From Axinella damicornis (taxonomy: Eukaryota > Porifera > Demospongiae > Axinellida > Axinellidae), in the NCBI GenBank assembly GCA_963931865.1, contig OZ007516.1, positions 3,652,744 through 3,716,743 on the forward strand: DNA of 64,000 nucleotides. The letters run 5' to 3'. The position numbers were made by a program, and so were the translations under genes. The first letter of the stretch is position 1. Every line of letters starts with the position of its first letter. The notes beneath the pieces are model-generated. The model did not search any database and was not told the DNA's origin. It worked only from the letters and a program-made list of their open reading frames with translations. This document shows positions 42,056 to 55,765 of this stretch, one piece after another.

Positions 42056-45000
42056 ATGCTGCAGGTGAAGTCAGCGAAGAGCATGAGCACTCCACGAAAG
42101 AGGTGAGAGCTTGTCTAGTTTTATGCTAGCTCCACGGTAGTCAGTAGTCACGATCAACATGTTGCTATCATGACTAGCTGTACAAATTATGGAATACTAC
42201 ATGTACTACCTCCCTCTCCAGGAATGAAAAGAAAAACGGATCATCCGCCATTGCCGTTGTGATCGAGGAGGTCCTGGCAAGGCAGCAGGTAGCCATCTAG
42301 CTATGAACATGCAGTTGCACCCGCAGACAGCTGCCTATAGCAGTTTACACAGAGTGCACATCCACTCTTGGATAAGCCATGAATTGCTAGTAGTAAACTA
42401 GTACAATTGTTGATGAATGTGTCTCTGGTGTGTCTCCTTGCATAGCGAGGATGGGAGCAGAGTGGTCTCAGTGAGAAGGATGCGCTGGTTGCATTCTGCC
42501 AGGCATTCCAGTTGGAGAGAAGCTTCAGCAGACATGCCTGCAGACAGAGCTTTGCAAAGGTGAGAGGAGGTTGTCCGCTGCATGACATCATCATTGTGTC
42601 ATGCAAACAGTGCAGCCTAGCGCCTCTGCAGATCAAGAGGAGCAGCTGTGTTTATGTACTGTGCATGTTTACACGTGTGTGGAAGCATGGAGTGTCCAAT
42701 CATGTGGCACAAGGGGCATGAGGTAATGCTGTCATGCAACATCAAAGGCCTTATAGTACTGTGCAGTTGGATTGCTTAGTGGTAGCAGTAAATTACACCA
42801 CCCTGTCCCAGGCTACCAATAACTAATCTTATTCTTGAAACTAGAGGTGCTCAGCAGAACACGTACCCTGTGTGCTACTTTGACATGAGGCCTTCCGCCA
42901 TTTTAATACAGCATGCATACCGATTTTTGATACAGCGATGTCAGCATGCAGAATAAGTTGAGGCAGTAATGTTAGAAACAGGGTGTGGTCAAGTTAGAAA
43001 AAGAATTTCACACACTGCAGCTTTTCTCAGCTTCTCGAGTGGATCTCTGATCTGTGAGTTATGTAGACGCTAGTGAATTCTGACACTTCTATCCTGAACT
43101 AACAATGGCCTTCACATTGCTGAAACTCCATGGACAGACTGACAGACAAACCGATCACTCTACCCCTGCTGCACGCGGGGTAATTATCTCTACCAGTAGC
43201 ATATTCCTGCTGTGATAATTATTCATTGTGTAGGTAGACTTCTGTAGAATGTAAACAAACCAGTGTTTTGACCACATCTAGTAAACACACACCCCTTTCT
43301 TATTCTGCACCTGTAACATGAGCACTGAGGGGGAGTACACTTCAGACCTCCTGGTGCAGTGCAGAGAGACTGTGAATGTGGTGTAGTTGGGATGTATTCC
43401 CCACCCCTCCCCCTCCTCCCCTCCCCTCACCCCTCTTCCCCCCTCCTCCCCACCCCTCCTCTCCATGGACACACCTTTCTCACCCACCTCTCCCTCCATG
43501 TGCATGCACAGTTGCTCCACCTCTTGAAGTCACAGCGGATGACAGGAGACTGGCTGGAGGGTGGGGTCTCAGAGGACAACGTGCACACAGCACTCATGGC
43601 TCTCCGCCTGTTGCTAAGAGACGAGGGATTTCAGGTAAGTTGTACCCATGTAGGCTTCATTCACAATATCATGCAAAACAAATTGTGCCCCTACACAGAC
43701 AATTAGGTCTGAATGGTTTCAATATACAGGCAACAGTTGCAAGCTGATACTGATGCCTGCCTTGAAGATTGAGTTTCACTTTTGTGGTTCATCCCCCCCC
43801 CCCCCCCCCCCCCTCCCTCCCTCCCTCCCTCCCTCCCTCCCTCCCTCCCTCCCTCCCTCCCTCCCTCCCTCCCTCCCTCCCTCCCTCCCTCCCTCCCTCC
43901 CTCCCTCCCCCCCCTCCCTCCCTCCCTCCTCCCTCCCTCCCTCCCTCCCTCCCTCTTCCAGCACAAGTTTATGGAGGAGCCCAGTCCAGTTCCTGTCTTG
44001 GCTAAGGTACGTACATTGGGTGTGACGTGACTGTTGTCAGAGAAAGAATACCTCATCCTATGGCTCAGTTGAATTCCTCCCTGCACCTAACATACACACA
44101 CAGGCACTTGCAGGCTACACACAGGCCCATTTCACTGGTCGACATGACACAGCTGTCACCGACATTCTGAAAGAGCTAACAAGTAAGCCTGTATGCAACT
44201 GAAATGACATTAACAATAGGAGCTAGCATTAATAGCAGCTAATAGCATGAGTAACTGGGCAAGTCTTTAAAATTGCACGAGGTGAAGCCAAGTGCAACGT
44301 ACCTTGCCCTAGTCTCGCCAACCAACCCCAGCATGGATCGCTTTTAGTATCGCGTACGGGGAAGCGATACACGCGCTGGATAAACGGTCTGGGAACGAGA
44401 CTAACCTTGCCCATGCCAGCACTATTAATCCAATATTTCGCTCATAGCCATGCTGCCTAGTTCCTCTGCCAATATCTGCTCTCCGCTGCATGTTCCATTC
44501 TGTACAACTTTCCTTTCAATCTCTAGCTATAATATTATGTGCATCTGCTCGTAGAAATGTGCGGAATAATTATTTTTATTGATGTGGATATTGGTCCGGC
44601 AGGAAGTATAGGCAATACACACGCATGTGCATTCAGAACCGTACCTGGCCCTAATATACCTTAACCATTGCCCTACTTCCTGTCAGACTGATAAGTACTT
44701 CGATCATATTTGTCTAGAAACGCTCATGGAAAATACATTGCTGATCTCCAACTAATGTTTTGCTTTGTTCATACAGATATCTTCCAGAAGCTGTCCAACT
44801 CAAGTCGCTATGGTGACAGGTTGGTGTGTGAGGATGTGCATGTGACCCTGGTGCAGCTGCTCTCCTCACGGGAGCTGGTCCCCCTCCAGTGTGCCCTCTG
44901 TGCACTCATCAACATCTGCAAGAGGTGAAGAGGGGGGAGGGAAGTGGGGGAGGGGGGGGGGGGGGGGGGGGGGGGGGGAATGGGGAAAGGGAAGGGGGAG

Positions 45001-45377
45001 AAGGGGGTAGGTGATTCAAGCTGAGAGCTTTATACTGCATGTGTTCCATTAGCTGTTTAATTTCCCTCCCCACTACACACGTACCCATACACACACGCAC
45101 ACACACGCACACACACACACTCATGATCACACACACACACACACACACTCACACACACACACACACAGTCCTCACTCCTGTGTGGTGGTAGGGGACCTCA
45201 GCTGTGTGCCAGTGTTGTTGCACATTCTCCAGCATTACGACACATCCTCTCGCCACCTGCCAGTGACCTCCTACTTCTCCTCTCTCACACGCCAGGCGGG
45301 AGGGCGCAGGTCAAGGACAGCGATGCACTGCACTGTGCCTGAGGTGAGTGCTTGAGTGTGTGTGGAAGGGAGGAGGT

Positions 45378-45411
<34 letters not shown>

Positions 45412-47526
45412 GGGGGGGAGGTAGCTAGTGGGGAGGGGTTGCATATAGGGGCATCCCCTAACCAGATGGGACCTGCTACATGTAGTTGCTAACAATGTGG
45501 TACAGTTAGAAGTGAAAGGAAAATAGAGTCCTTTACCTTACCTCCGACTTAGGTTGCTGCACTCAGAGGACCTTCATGTTCTGCACAGAATGGTATGACA
45601 ACTCCGTATTTTCCTGCATAACTCAGTATATTCCTGCATAACTTCCTGCATAACTCAGTATATTCCTGCATAACTCAGTATATTCCTACATAACTCAGTA
45701 AACCCTGTTGCATAGTTCTTGACTAACTTCTTGTCAGTATACTCGATCTGTATGCGTCAGTAATACTTGTGTCTACAGGTGGGTGTGGGTGGAGAGGTTT
45801 GCAGAGGACAGTGAACTTCAGGACGAGATCCGACTGCTGGGGGGAGTTCCCCTAGTCTTGGCATTGCTGAGGTCAGTGGTGACACGCTGCAGATCATGTA
45901 ACAAGAGACTTGTTCCAGGGCGTTCCCACTTCCAGGTGGAAATGGCCTGGAAATGAGGCAGTGTGATGCAACTATTAAATTTTAAAACGTTGTTAGCTAC
46001 ATGAGGTGCTGTGAAGAACGCTGTCTGTGTAATACTTGTCCTTTGCAGTAAGAAGTTTTCAAGTGCTGATGTGGAGAGATCATCCCAGGACAAGCTGCTG
46101 GCGCTGAGAGCAGGTATAGTAAGAATGCCAGCTGTGGTTCCTATGGGGCGCGAGTGTGTTGTGGTATATATCTTGTACAATCACTCCCACTTGTCTTCTC
46201 ACTGCCTTGCACACAGCGTGCTGCTCTGCCATTACTCAACTGGCCCTGAACGATTCCAACACTCATCATCTAGTTCAAGTGAGTCACACTCCATATTATC
46301 ATTGCCTGCAGTTGGAGATAAAATTGACACTCCAAATACTGTCCTTGCAAGTGATGGGGCAATTTATAATCACGTAGACTGTTGAAGTTTCATAAGTCAG
46401 AGTTATGAACTCTGGCATGAAAACAGCATTTCATGGTGTAATGGTATGACAAAATAATGGAAACAATTGTTGCAAAATGGCATGAAAAAATTTGGAACGT
46501 TATGAAAATTTGCATTACCATTATCAATCCCACATGAAATACTTTTCTCCATGGCTGCGAGATAAAATCTGGGCGGAGGCCTGGAAATGAGGCTAGGTCA
46601 GCCTATAGTTTCCAGTATATTACTCACCACTCCATTATAGTAATTTGTTTTCTCCCCCCGCTGCACTGACAGGGCAATGGAGTCTACCTCCTCTCCTCCC
46701 TCATCCTGCCCCAAACAGAATCCTCAGTCGACCCACAGCTCGGGGAGAACCTCCAGAAATACGCCCTCAGGGCACTCAGGTACAACTACCTTACGTACAC
46801 GTATACACCATAAGCATTGATTCAGAGTGTACTGGGTCTCGTTCCTTTGCATAGAGGGAGGGGTCTTGGAATGAGAATGTACATGTTTCCTGATGGGACA
46901 TCCAACTTGATAGTATTATATGGTAACTTGATGGTAGCAACTTGTCTTCTTTGCTACATGTACACTAGCTGCCACTTCTTGTGGAGGGCATCCTGCATGC
47001 ATAGCCTTGTTCCCAGGCCTTCTACACCTCCAGTTTACAGTATGCAAAAATACTGTAAGCAATCAAAAATCCCTAGAACGAGGCTATGCATGCAGTAATA
47101 GCAGACTAATATGCTAGGTATCTTGGGCTAGGAATGAGATATGAAGCTGGGATTTGCGCCATTGTGATCAGCATGAATGGAGCATTCCAATGATGCCTAT
47201 TTTGCTGTTGGTTGAATTTTGACCCCAAATCATGAAAAACCATGGATTATAGCCTTTGGTCGAGTGCGATTTTTGGCAAAAATGTGACCGAAATTAAAAA
47301 TCATTTTAAGGGCATCATTTGAAAGCTCTTTATATGTTGACCACAATGGCACAATTCCAGCTTCATATCTCAGTCATATACCTAGTGCAACGTTCTCCCG
47401 ATAGCAATTTAACATCCGTATTACATGTGGCCCAATACCTGCAGGTATCTGTTTAGCATGGAACGGAATCGGCAGCTGTTCAAGAGAGTCTTTCCACCAC
47501 ACCTGTTTGAGACGTTCATCGATATC
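42056..47526 (+). CDS. NEK10: NEK10 first allelic copy, truncated by gap and frameshifted
   Basis: Armadillo-type N-terminal half of NEK10. Exons: 42056-42102, 42222-42288, 42446-42559, 43512-43634, 43962-44006, 44104-44182, 44777-44924, 45169-45343, 45553-45592, 45779-45871, 46049-46113, 46217-46278, 46673-46779, 47445-47526 (cut by the N gap inside LFETFIDI). Compared with the intact copy, exon 8 has two single-base deletions (CCACCTGCC for CCACCTTGCC; CTGCACTG for CTGCCACTG), and exon 10 has one extra G (GTGTGGGTGG). The frame is therefore broken before the kinase domain, which this copy does not reach. The splice sites are normal. This looks like the lower-quality haplotype contig rather than a decayed paralogue. 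Confidence 0.85.
43791..43956. repeat. Poly-C and (CCCT)n tract in NEK10 intron 4, first allele
   Basis: About 20 C followed by about 140 bp of ccct repeats, ending in the exon-5 acceptor cttccag. In the second allele the same tract is about twice as long (55736-56061). The large proline/serine ORFs over it are artefacts. Confidence 0.92.
44310..44403. mobile_element. Hairpin element, 'cgatacacgcgctggataaa' subfamily
   Basis: TAGTCTCG ... GTCTGGGAACGAGACTA with the core gaagcgatacacgcgctgga. It is the same subfamily as 35972-36072 in opposite orientation. The allelic copy, 56417-56519, keeps a fuller left end (TAGTCTCGGTCCCAGACCCA), so this copy has lost about 9 bp there. Confidence 0.8.
44577..44700. 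repeat. Interspersed repeat with 'ggtccggcaggaagta' end
   Basis: Starts tggatattggtccggcagga and ends with tacttcctgtcagactgata, giving inverted ends. It is the reverse-complement relative of 20920-21060; the allelic copy is 56684-56797. Confidence 0.6.
45600..45705. repeat. 20-bp tandem repeat in NEK10 intron 9 (first allele)
   Basis: Units of cctgcataactcagtatatt, about five copies. In the second allele (57652-57822) there are about eight to nine, with irregular units. Confidence 0.85.
46999..47400 (-). repeat. R1 repeat with hairpin, reverse orientation (NEK10 intron 13)
   Basis: Hairpin 46999-47092 (tagccttgttcccaggcctt ... gaacgaggcta), then the R1 body in reverse complement (tatcttgggctaggaatgag ... 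tcatatctcagtcat) up to 45 bp before exon 14. The allelic copy is 59026-59420. Confidence 0.82.
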
Positions 47527-47726
47527 NNNNNNNNNNNNNNNNNNNNNNNNNNNNNNNNNNNNNNNNNNNNNNNNNNNNNNNNNNNNNNNNNNNNNNNNNN
47601 NNNNNNNNNNNNNNNNNNNNNNNNNNNNNNNNNNNNNNNNNNNNNNNNNNNNNNNNNNNNNNNNNNNNNNNNNNNNNNNNNNNNNNNNNNNNNNNNNNNN
47701 NNNNNNNNNNNNNNNNNNNNNNNNNN
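47527..47726. other. Assembly gap of exactly 200 N
   Basis: 200 N, a round placeholder size. The left contig ends in NEK10 exon 14 and the right contig begins in intron 10 of GH35 gene b, sequence already present 11.8 kb upstream. Confidence 0.99.
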
Positions 47727-47899
47727 GCCTGGGTATGAGGTTAGATTCCATCTAGTCTCATTCCCAGACCGTTTATCCAGCGCGTGTATCGCTTCCGCAC
47801 GCAATACTAAAAGGGATCCGTGCTGGGGTTGGTTGGGTCTGGGACCGATACTAGATTCCATCCAAAATGGAACGTGCCCCAGTATGTCTCCCCCCTCAG

Positions 47900-48919
<1,020 letters not shown>

Positions 48920-50173
48920 TTTGTACTAGCACCGACCACTTGTACAGCCAGCACATGCACACACATCAAGTCACCATTCTGTTAGATCAAGATTCAAATC
49001 TGAAATTTAGTAGGCAGTGTTGTTGATGATCGACAAGCAAGTTATTGTGGTGGACTGAAACATTATTATATACACTCCGATCCTGGTAGTCCACGTAATA
49101 TAAGTAATACTGCATGGGCTCAGTGGGAGTAGTCTGGTTCCCAGACCAACCCGCGAGTAGGGTTGGGTCTGGGAACCAGACTAAGTGGGGCATGGGACAC
49201 GGATGTGAATGTCCCAAAAACTGTCTGTTGCTATAGCTTCACTCCCATGGCAGCTTTGTGTCACATACTGCACACAGTATGCAACATAAAAGCTTCACGG
49301 GGAGGATCGAGCCTGGGAACAGTGGTCACATGATCACACAGGTAAACTGTTAGCCTCGTACCCAGGGCTGGGCCTGGGAATGAGGCCAGCTGACATTTCT
49401 AATGGCAAGCCATACACATTCTGCAGTGCACAAGCAATATCCCTACTAGCTAGTCTCGTTCCCAGACACCACGTATATCACAGTGTGTTCGGGGTCCGGG
49501 AAAGAGACTATATCCCTACTGTACTCATTGCAGTGATGCCTCCATGGTTTCTTTTGATGCTTGTGTACTGGAGGAATGGATTCACAACCTGTAAGAGAGG
49601 ATATAGTGAACCATACTGTTGCTGAAAGACCTGTAGCAAATAGGAATACAGATTCGCAATAGTGGACCAAATTGTTGCTTTCAAACATAGCAGCTGATAG
49701 TTGCTATGAAAGACTGCTGACAGGGTCTCATGTCTTCTGGAACTCTTTGTGTGAGTGATCAATAACAAAATGGCATTTGCTAATGAAAATGCATGCAGCT
49801 AGCTTTCATGTGCTCCTGAGGAAGCATCTAATCTTGTGGCCTGGTTATAGCCTTGTTCCAAGGCTCCCACACGGCTTGGGAACGAGGCTAATAGAGCCTC
49901 TCTCCATGCCAGAAAAACAAAATGAAGAAACCATCTTAGCTACCCCTTGTCTTCATTTTCAATTGCAAGAAGTACTATATGTTAATCCAGTTCTCCTGAA
50001 ATTGGTGTCAATCCATTATTACTGGAACGGTTACCATAATGAGCACAAAGATAATTTGACACAAATAAAAAAAAGATTCCTGTGGCTCTGTGGTAAAATG
50101 ATTCCTGTGGCTCTGTGGTAAAAAGAAAAAAAGGAAGAATATTCACACACTAGAATCCTACCAGTGGAAGTCG

Positions 50174-50651
50174 TCATACAAACGTGAGCCAGTTCCGTGG
50201 GTTCTCGGTGAGTATCTTCATGGCGGTGTCTCGACTGATGCCCCTCTGCTCCATTTTGGGAACAATGTTCTCCAGAATGTGGGCGTAGCCATAGCCCCCA
50301 TAAGAAACCAATTCGTGTTTGCAAACATTGTCTTGTGATATGAGAATGCGATCGGCAAATCCGTTATCAATGAGCAACTTCACTTTCTGGATCTTCTGAG
50401 CGTCACTAGGCATGTCAAAGGAACTCGCGTGCTGGTAGTGTGAACACTCTTTTCCAAATAAGGAATAATTGAGGTAGCAGCCACGCCGTGCAAGCTGCAG
50501 TAGAGTCTCCTCACGGGTGATAGTCCTGCTCAGGTGACTGACGGAAAAGCGAGAGAGGTCACCTCCGTGGGATTCCAGGATGTCTAGAATTTCGATGGGA
50601 GAATGGTCATTCCTGCCAGGGTGAATGGCAACAGCGACTCCTGTGTGTGTG

Positions 50652-50688
<37 letters not shown>

Positions 50689-50729
50689 GTGTGTGTACGT
50701 GTGTGTGTGTGTGTGTGTTGTGTGTGTGT

Positions 50730-50762
<33 letters not shown>

Positions 50763-50815
50763 GTGTGTGTGTGTGTGTACGTGTGTGTGTGTGTGTGTGT
50801 GTGTTGTGTGTGTGT

Positions 50816-50865
<50 letters not shown>

Positions 50866-53817
50866 AGGGGTAACGCATAAGCCGCTAAACCTGCTCCTTC
50901 CTCCTCACCTGTCTCCTTCTGAACAAGTGTCACAGCTTGTAGAGCCCTTCTTTCACTGGCTCCCAGAGGCCAGGAGCAGCCAATGTACACCACCCCACAC
51001 CTCACATCGCTCCCGCCCACACCTCCAAGAATCTCCCCCACCATGAAGTCGGCCATTTCTCGGATACTCAACAACTTGGCTTCTTCTGGAAGGAAACTCT
51101 CCAAGTAGAACCCCGTACCGTGGATGATATTCACATCAGTTGATTGGGAGATTCGAACAAGATGGTCTGGATTGTGTGTGTCACATCGCATCCCAACCAC
51201 AGACAGTTCACAAATGGTCCCACCACCCACCCGTTTGAAGTGCTCCACTTCAGTTATCATCTCCTCTGGGTCATTTATGAGAAGGTTGCCACGTACACTG
51301 TAGCTGTGTGTTATACGAGAGAAGAAGGCAGCTATAGACTGGTTGCCACACACACACTGTAGCTGTGTGTTATACCAGAGAGAAGAAGGCAGCTATAGAC
51401 TGGTTGCCACACACACACTGTAGCTGTGTGTTATACAAGAGAGAAGAAGGCAGCTATAGACTGGTTGCCACGTACACTGTAGCTGTGTGTTATACCAGAG
51501 AGAAGAAGGCAGCTATAGACTGGTTGCCACACGCACTGTAGCTGTGTGTTATACCAGAGAGAAGAAGGCAGCTATAGACTGGTTGCTACACACACACCGT
51601 AGCTGTGTGTTATACCAGAGAGAAGAAGGCAGCTATAGACTGGTTGCTACACACACACTGTAGCTGTGTGTTATACCAGAGAGAAGAAGGCAGCTATAGA
51701 CTGGTTGCTACACACACACCGTAGCTGTGTGTTATACCAGAGAGAAGAAGGCAGCTATAGACTGGTTGCTACACACACACTGTAGCTGTGTGTTATACCA
51801 GAGAGAAGAAGGCAGCTATAGACTGGTTGCTACACGCACTGTTATACCAGACAGAAGATACCAGAGAGATGAAGGTAGCTATAGACTAGTTGCCACGCAC
51901 ACCGTAGCTGTGTGTTATACCGGAGATGGTAGCTATAGACATTGCCACACACACTATTGTACCGGTGGCTATAGACTGGTTGCCACGCACACTATTGTAC
52001 CGACAAGACGGTGGCTATAGACTGGTTGCCACGCACACTATTGTACCGACAAGACGGTGGCATTAGACTGGTTGCCATGTACACTGTAGCTGCATACCAG
52101 AGAAGAACACTTACATAATATTCTTACTGACAACACAGAAATGGTGGGTTGTCTGAGGGCGTTGCCCTTCTCTTGCAAGGAGCATCCATTACAAGTACTA
52201 GTATAGTAGCGTCCAAACTCATCAAGATAGTAGATAGTAGCACTAGTTGGTAAAACACATGTACTCATTTTGCTACCAATTTCTGTGACCTGGTACTTAA
52301 TTCATAAAGAAAGATACTTCAGTATATTGTGTGTCTTACGGGAATCTCCGGATGTATCCGAGGTTCTTCAAGGAGAACGGAAGGTCCCCACGTCCATTTG
52401 GAGGAGGAGGTAGGATTCCTATGCGGAAGTCCACCAGGAGATGCTCGTGTGGTAGTGTGACCCCAAGATCGTCAGGGGAGACCACACCTAGCACTGGGAG
52501 AGGGAGAAGTAAGGGGAGATGAGACAAGAGGGAGAGGTTGAAATACATTGCTCTGAACAAACTAGTGCACAACTGAATTCAATGTGCGCTATGAAATGAA
52601 TGCTGTTGTTTCTGTTGCTATGGCAATAGCACTTCTTGCATCCATGGATTACCATGCCCACTAATAAGGCATGGATAGTATTTGCAAATCTATATAACCA
52701 TATTCAGTCGGCAAACACAACTTCATAAAGCAGAATCTCCCAGTGAAGGGTGTACAACGTTTCCACTGGAAGTTAAATTATTAGTGGAAGAAGTTACGGA
52801 ACTTCACAAGGCAATAACTCAACCAATGTATGGAGGTATGCTTTTGCGCCGAAATTGGTACAGTATGGAAACCATTTTCTACCAATTATGGCACATTTTG
52901 ACATGCCAATTTTGGCCCTAAATTGGCAGAAACAGCACTCCTGTTCTATAGGGTGACTGATGTGCCATTTCTGCTTATTGGGAATAGACTTGGAAGAGCA
53001 TGTTGAACTAGGTATGTGAACGAGATATGAAGTTTGGGATTGTGCCATTGTGGTCAGCATAAAACGAGCTTTCAAATGGTATCCTTGAAATGATTTTTAA
53101 TCTCGGTCACATTTTGGTTAAAAATCACACGCGACCAAAGGCTATAATCCATGGTTTTTCATGATTTTGGGTCAAAATTCAACCTACAGCAAAACTGACA
53201 TCATTGGAATGCTACATTCGTGCTGATCACAACGGTGCAAATCCCAGCTTCATATCTCATTCCTAGCCCAAGATACCTAGCATACTAGCCTGCTATAGCT
53301 GTATGCCTAGCCTTGTTCCCAGGCCTTCTACACCACCAGTTTTTGATTGCTTACAGTATTTTTGCACACACACTACAGGCGATAAAAACTGGAGGTGTAC
53401 ATGTAGAAGGCCTGGGATTGAGGCTATGCTTACCCACAGAACGCCTTCCACAACAAGTGGCAGTGCACACGTAGCAAATTAATTATTCATCTTTGATGGC
53501 TTCACTGTTATCCTTGGTGTGCTGTTGCTCACCAGGAGTGATGCAGCTGATATATAGCTACGATAGTCAATGGACACCAAACGTCATTTGCCATAGCAAC
53601 CTAACAACAAAATCTCACTTCACGAGTAGGTGAAATGCTACCTTTAGGTACCAAAGTATAAACTTGAGGACTGTACAGTGCATTCCTCTTATCCTGCACA
53701 TACAGCTGCACACTACTGCAATATTGTTTGACACAGAAGCAGCCAAACTTAGAACAGGGAAGAACTCATACCAGTTTGCACCTTCCCTCTGAGCTCGGAT
53801 GTAGAAACTCGAGACAT
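50174..53817 (-). CDS. PTER: Phosphotriesterase-related protein, 4 exons (second allelic copy)
   Basis: Exons 53772-53817, 52340-52493, 50909-51303, 50174-50640, all in phase, 353 residues. It differs from the 38427-41896 copy at only a few residues in exon 3 (LLINDPEE for LLMNDPEE, RVGGG for RAGGG, EEAKLL for EEANLL). The ligands H31, H33, H205, H234 and D302 are kept, and this copy has the same Tyr173 in VVYIGCSWPL, so the substitution is not a sequencing error in one copy. The intron 2 acceptor-copy minisatellite and intron 3 TG array have different lengths from the other copy. Confidence 0.92.
50641..50866. repeat. (TG)n array of PTER intron 3, second allele
   Basis: About 226 bp of tg with tgttg and tgtacg interruptions in a higher-order pattern. 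It is about 75 bp longer than the first allele. Confidence 0.9.
51303..52085. repeat. PTER acceptor-copy minisatellite, second allele
   Basis: Nine or more near-identical 58-62-bp units, then degenerate units with ttgtaccg. Same relation to the exon-3 acceptor as in the first copy. Confidence 0.9.
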
Positions 53818-53978
53818 AATAGCATGTGGTAGTCTCGTTCCCAGACCACCCTCGAGCGTAGTCTGGGAACGAGACTAGTGCATGGTATCTGGACTATGGA
53901 TGTCGACTTCCTCCATTCATGTGGGCGTATACCCTCCTCTCACCCCTCCCCCTATCCCTCGTATAGCGGTCTTCCTAC

Positions 53979-55734
53979 ATGCTGCAGGTGAAGTCAGCGA
54001 AGAGCATGAGCACTCCACGAAAGAGGTGAGAGCTTGTCTAGTTTTATGCTAGCTCCACGGTAGTCAGTAGTCACGATCAACATGTTGCTATCATGACTAG
54101 CTGTACAAATTATGGAATACTACATGTACTACCTCCCTCTCCAGGAATGAAAAGAAAAACGGATCATCCGCCATTGCCGTTGTGATCGAGGAGGTCCTGG
54201 CAAGGCAGCAGGTAGCCATCTAGCTATGAACATGCAGTTGCACCCGCAGACAGCTGCCTATAGCAGTTTACACAGAGTGCACATCCACTCTTGGATAAGC
54301 CATGAATTGCTAGTAGTAAACTAGTACAATTGTTGATGAATGTGTCTCTGGTGTGTCTCCTTGCATAGCGAGGATGGGAGCAGAGTGGTCTCAGTGAGAA
54401 GGATGCGCTGGTTGCATTCTGCCAGGCATTCCAGTTGGAGAGAAGCTTCAGCAGACATGCCTGCAGACAGAGCTTTGCAAAGGTGAGAGGAGGTTGTCCG
54501 CTGCATGACATCATCATTGTGTCATGCAAACAGTGCAGCCTAGCGCCTCTGCAGATCAAGAGGAGCAGCTGTGTTTATGTACTGTGCATGTTTACACGTG
54601 TGTGGAAGCATGGAGTGTCCAATCATGTGGCACAAGGGGCATGAGGTAATGCTGTCATGCAACATCAAAGGCCTTATAGTACTGTGCAGTTGGATTGCTT
54701 AGTGGTAGCAGTAAATTACACCACCCTGTCCCAGGCTACCAATAACTAATCTTATTCCTGAAACTAGAGGTGCTCAGCAGAGCACGTACCCTGTGTGCTA
54801 CTTTGACATGAGGCCTTCCGCCATTTTAATACAGCATGCATACCGATTTTTGATACAGCGATGTCAGCATGCAGAATGAGATACTGTAAGTTGAGGCAGT
54901 AATGTTAGAAACAGGGTGTGGTCAAGTTAGAAAAAGAATTTCACACACTGCAGTTTTTGTCAGCTTCTCGAGTGGATCTCTGATCTGTGAGTTATGTAGA
55001 CGCTAGTGAATTCTGACACTTCTATCCTGAACTAACAATGGCCTTCACATTGCTGAAACTCCATGGACAGACTGACAGACAAACCGATCACTCTACCCCT
55101 GCTGCACGTGCATGCGCACGGGGTAATTATCTCTACCAGTAGCATATTCCTGCTGTGATAATTATTCATTGTGTAGGTAGACTTCTGTAGAATGTAAACA
55201 AACCAGTGTTTTGACCACATCTAGTAAACACACACCCCTTTCTTATTCTGCACCTGTAACATGAGCACTGAGGGGGAGTACACTTCAGACCTCCTGGTGC
55301 AGTGCAGAGAGACTGTGAATGTGGTGTAGTTGGGATGTATTCCCCACCCCTCCCCCTCCTCCCCTCCCCTCACCCCTCTTCCCCCTCCTCCCCACCCCTC
55401 CTCTCCATGGACACACCTTTCTCACCCACCTCTCCCTCCATGTGCATGCACAGTTGCTCCACCTCTTGAAGTCACAGCGGATGACAGGAGACTGGCTGGA
55501 GGGTGGGGTCTCAGAGGACAATGTGCACACAGCACTCATGGCTCTCCGCCTGTTGCTAAGAGACGAGGGATTTCAGGTAAGTTGTACCCATGTGGGCTTC
55601 ATTCACAATATCATGCAAAACAAATTGTGCCCCTACACAGACAATTAGGTCTGAATGGTTTCAATATACAGGCAAAAGTTGCAAGCTGATACTGATGCCT
55701 GCCTTGAAGATCGAGTTTCACTTTTGTGGTTCAT

Positions 55735-55765
<31 letters not shown>

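Larger units (their letters stand above)
35946..47526. repeat. First unit of an 11.6-kb duplicated block (probable allele 1)
   Basis: Matches 47727-59565 base for base over long stretches, with scattered substitutions, small indels and microsatellite length differences. It runs from intron 10 of GH35 gene b through PTER to NEK10 exon 14. The right edge of this unit is exactly the start of the N gap, and the left edge corresponds exactly to the first base after the gap. Confidence 0.93.

Noticed and set aside
50607..51353. Single 248-codon ORF joining PTER exon 3 with a Thr/His repeat
   Set aside because: The Thr/His run is the CA-repeat intron 3 read through; donor and acceptor at 50909 and 50640 give the family-matching protein.
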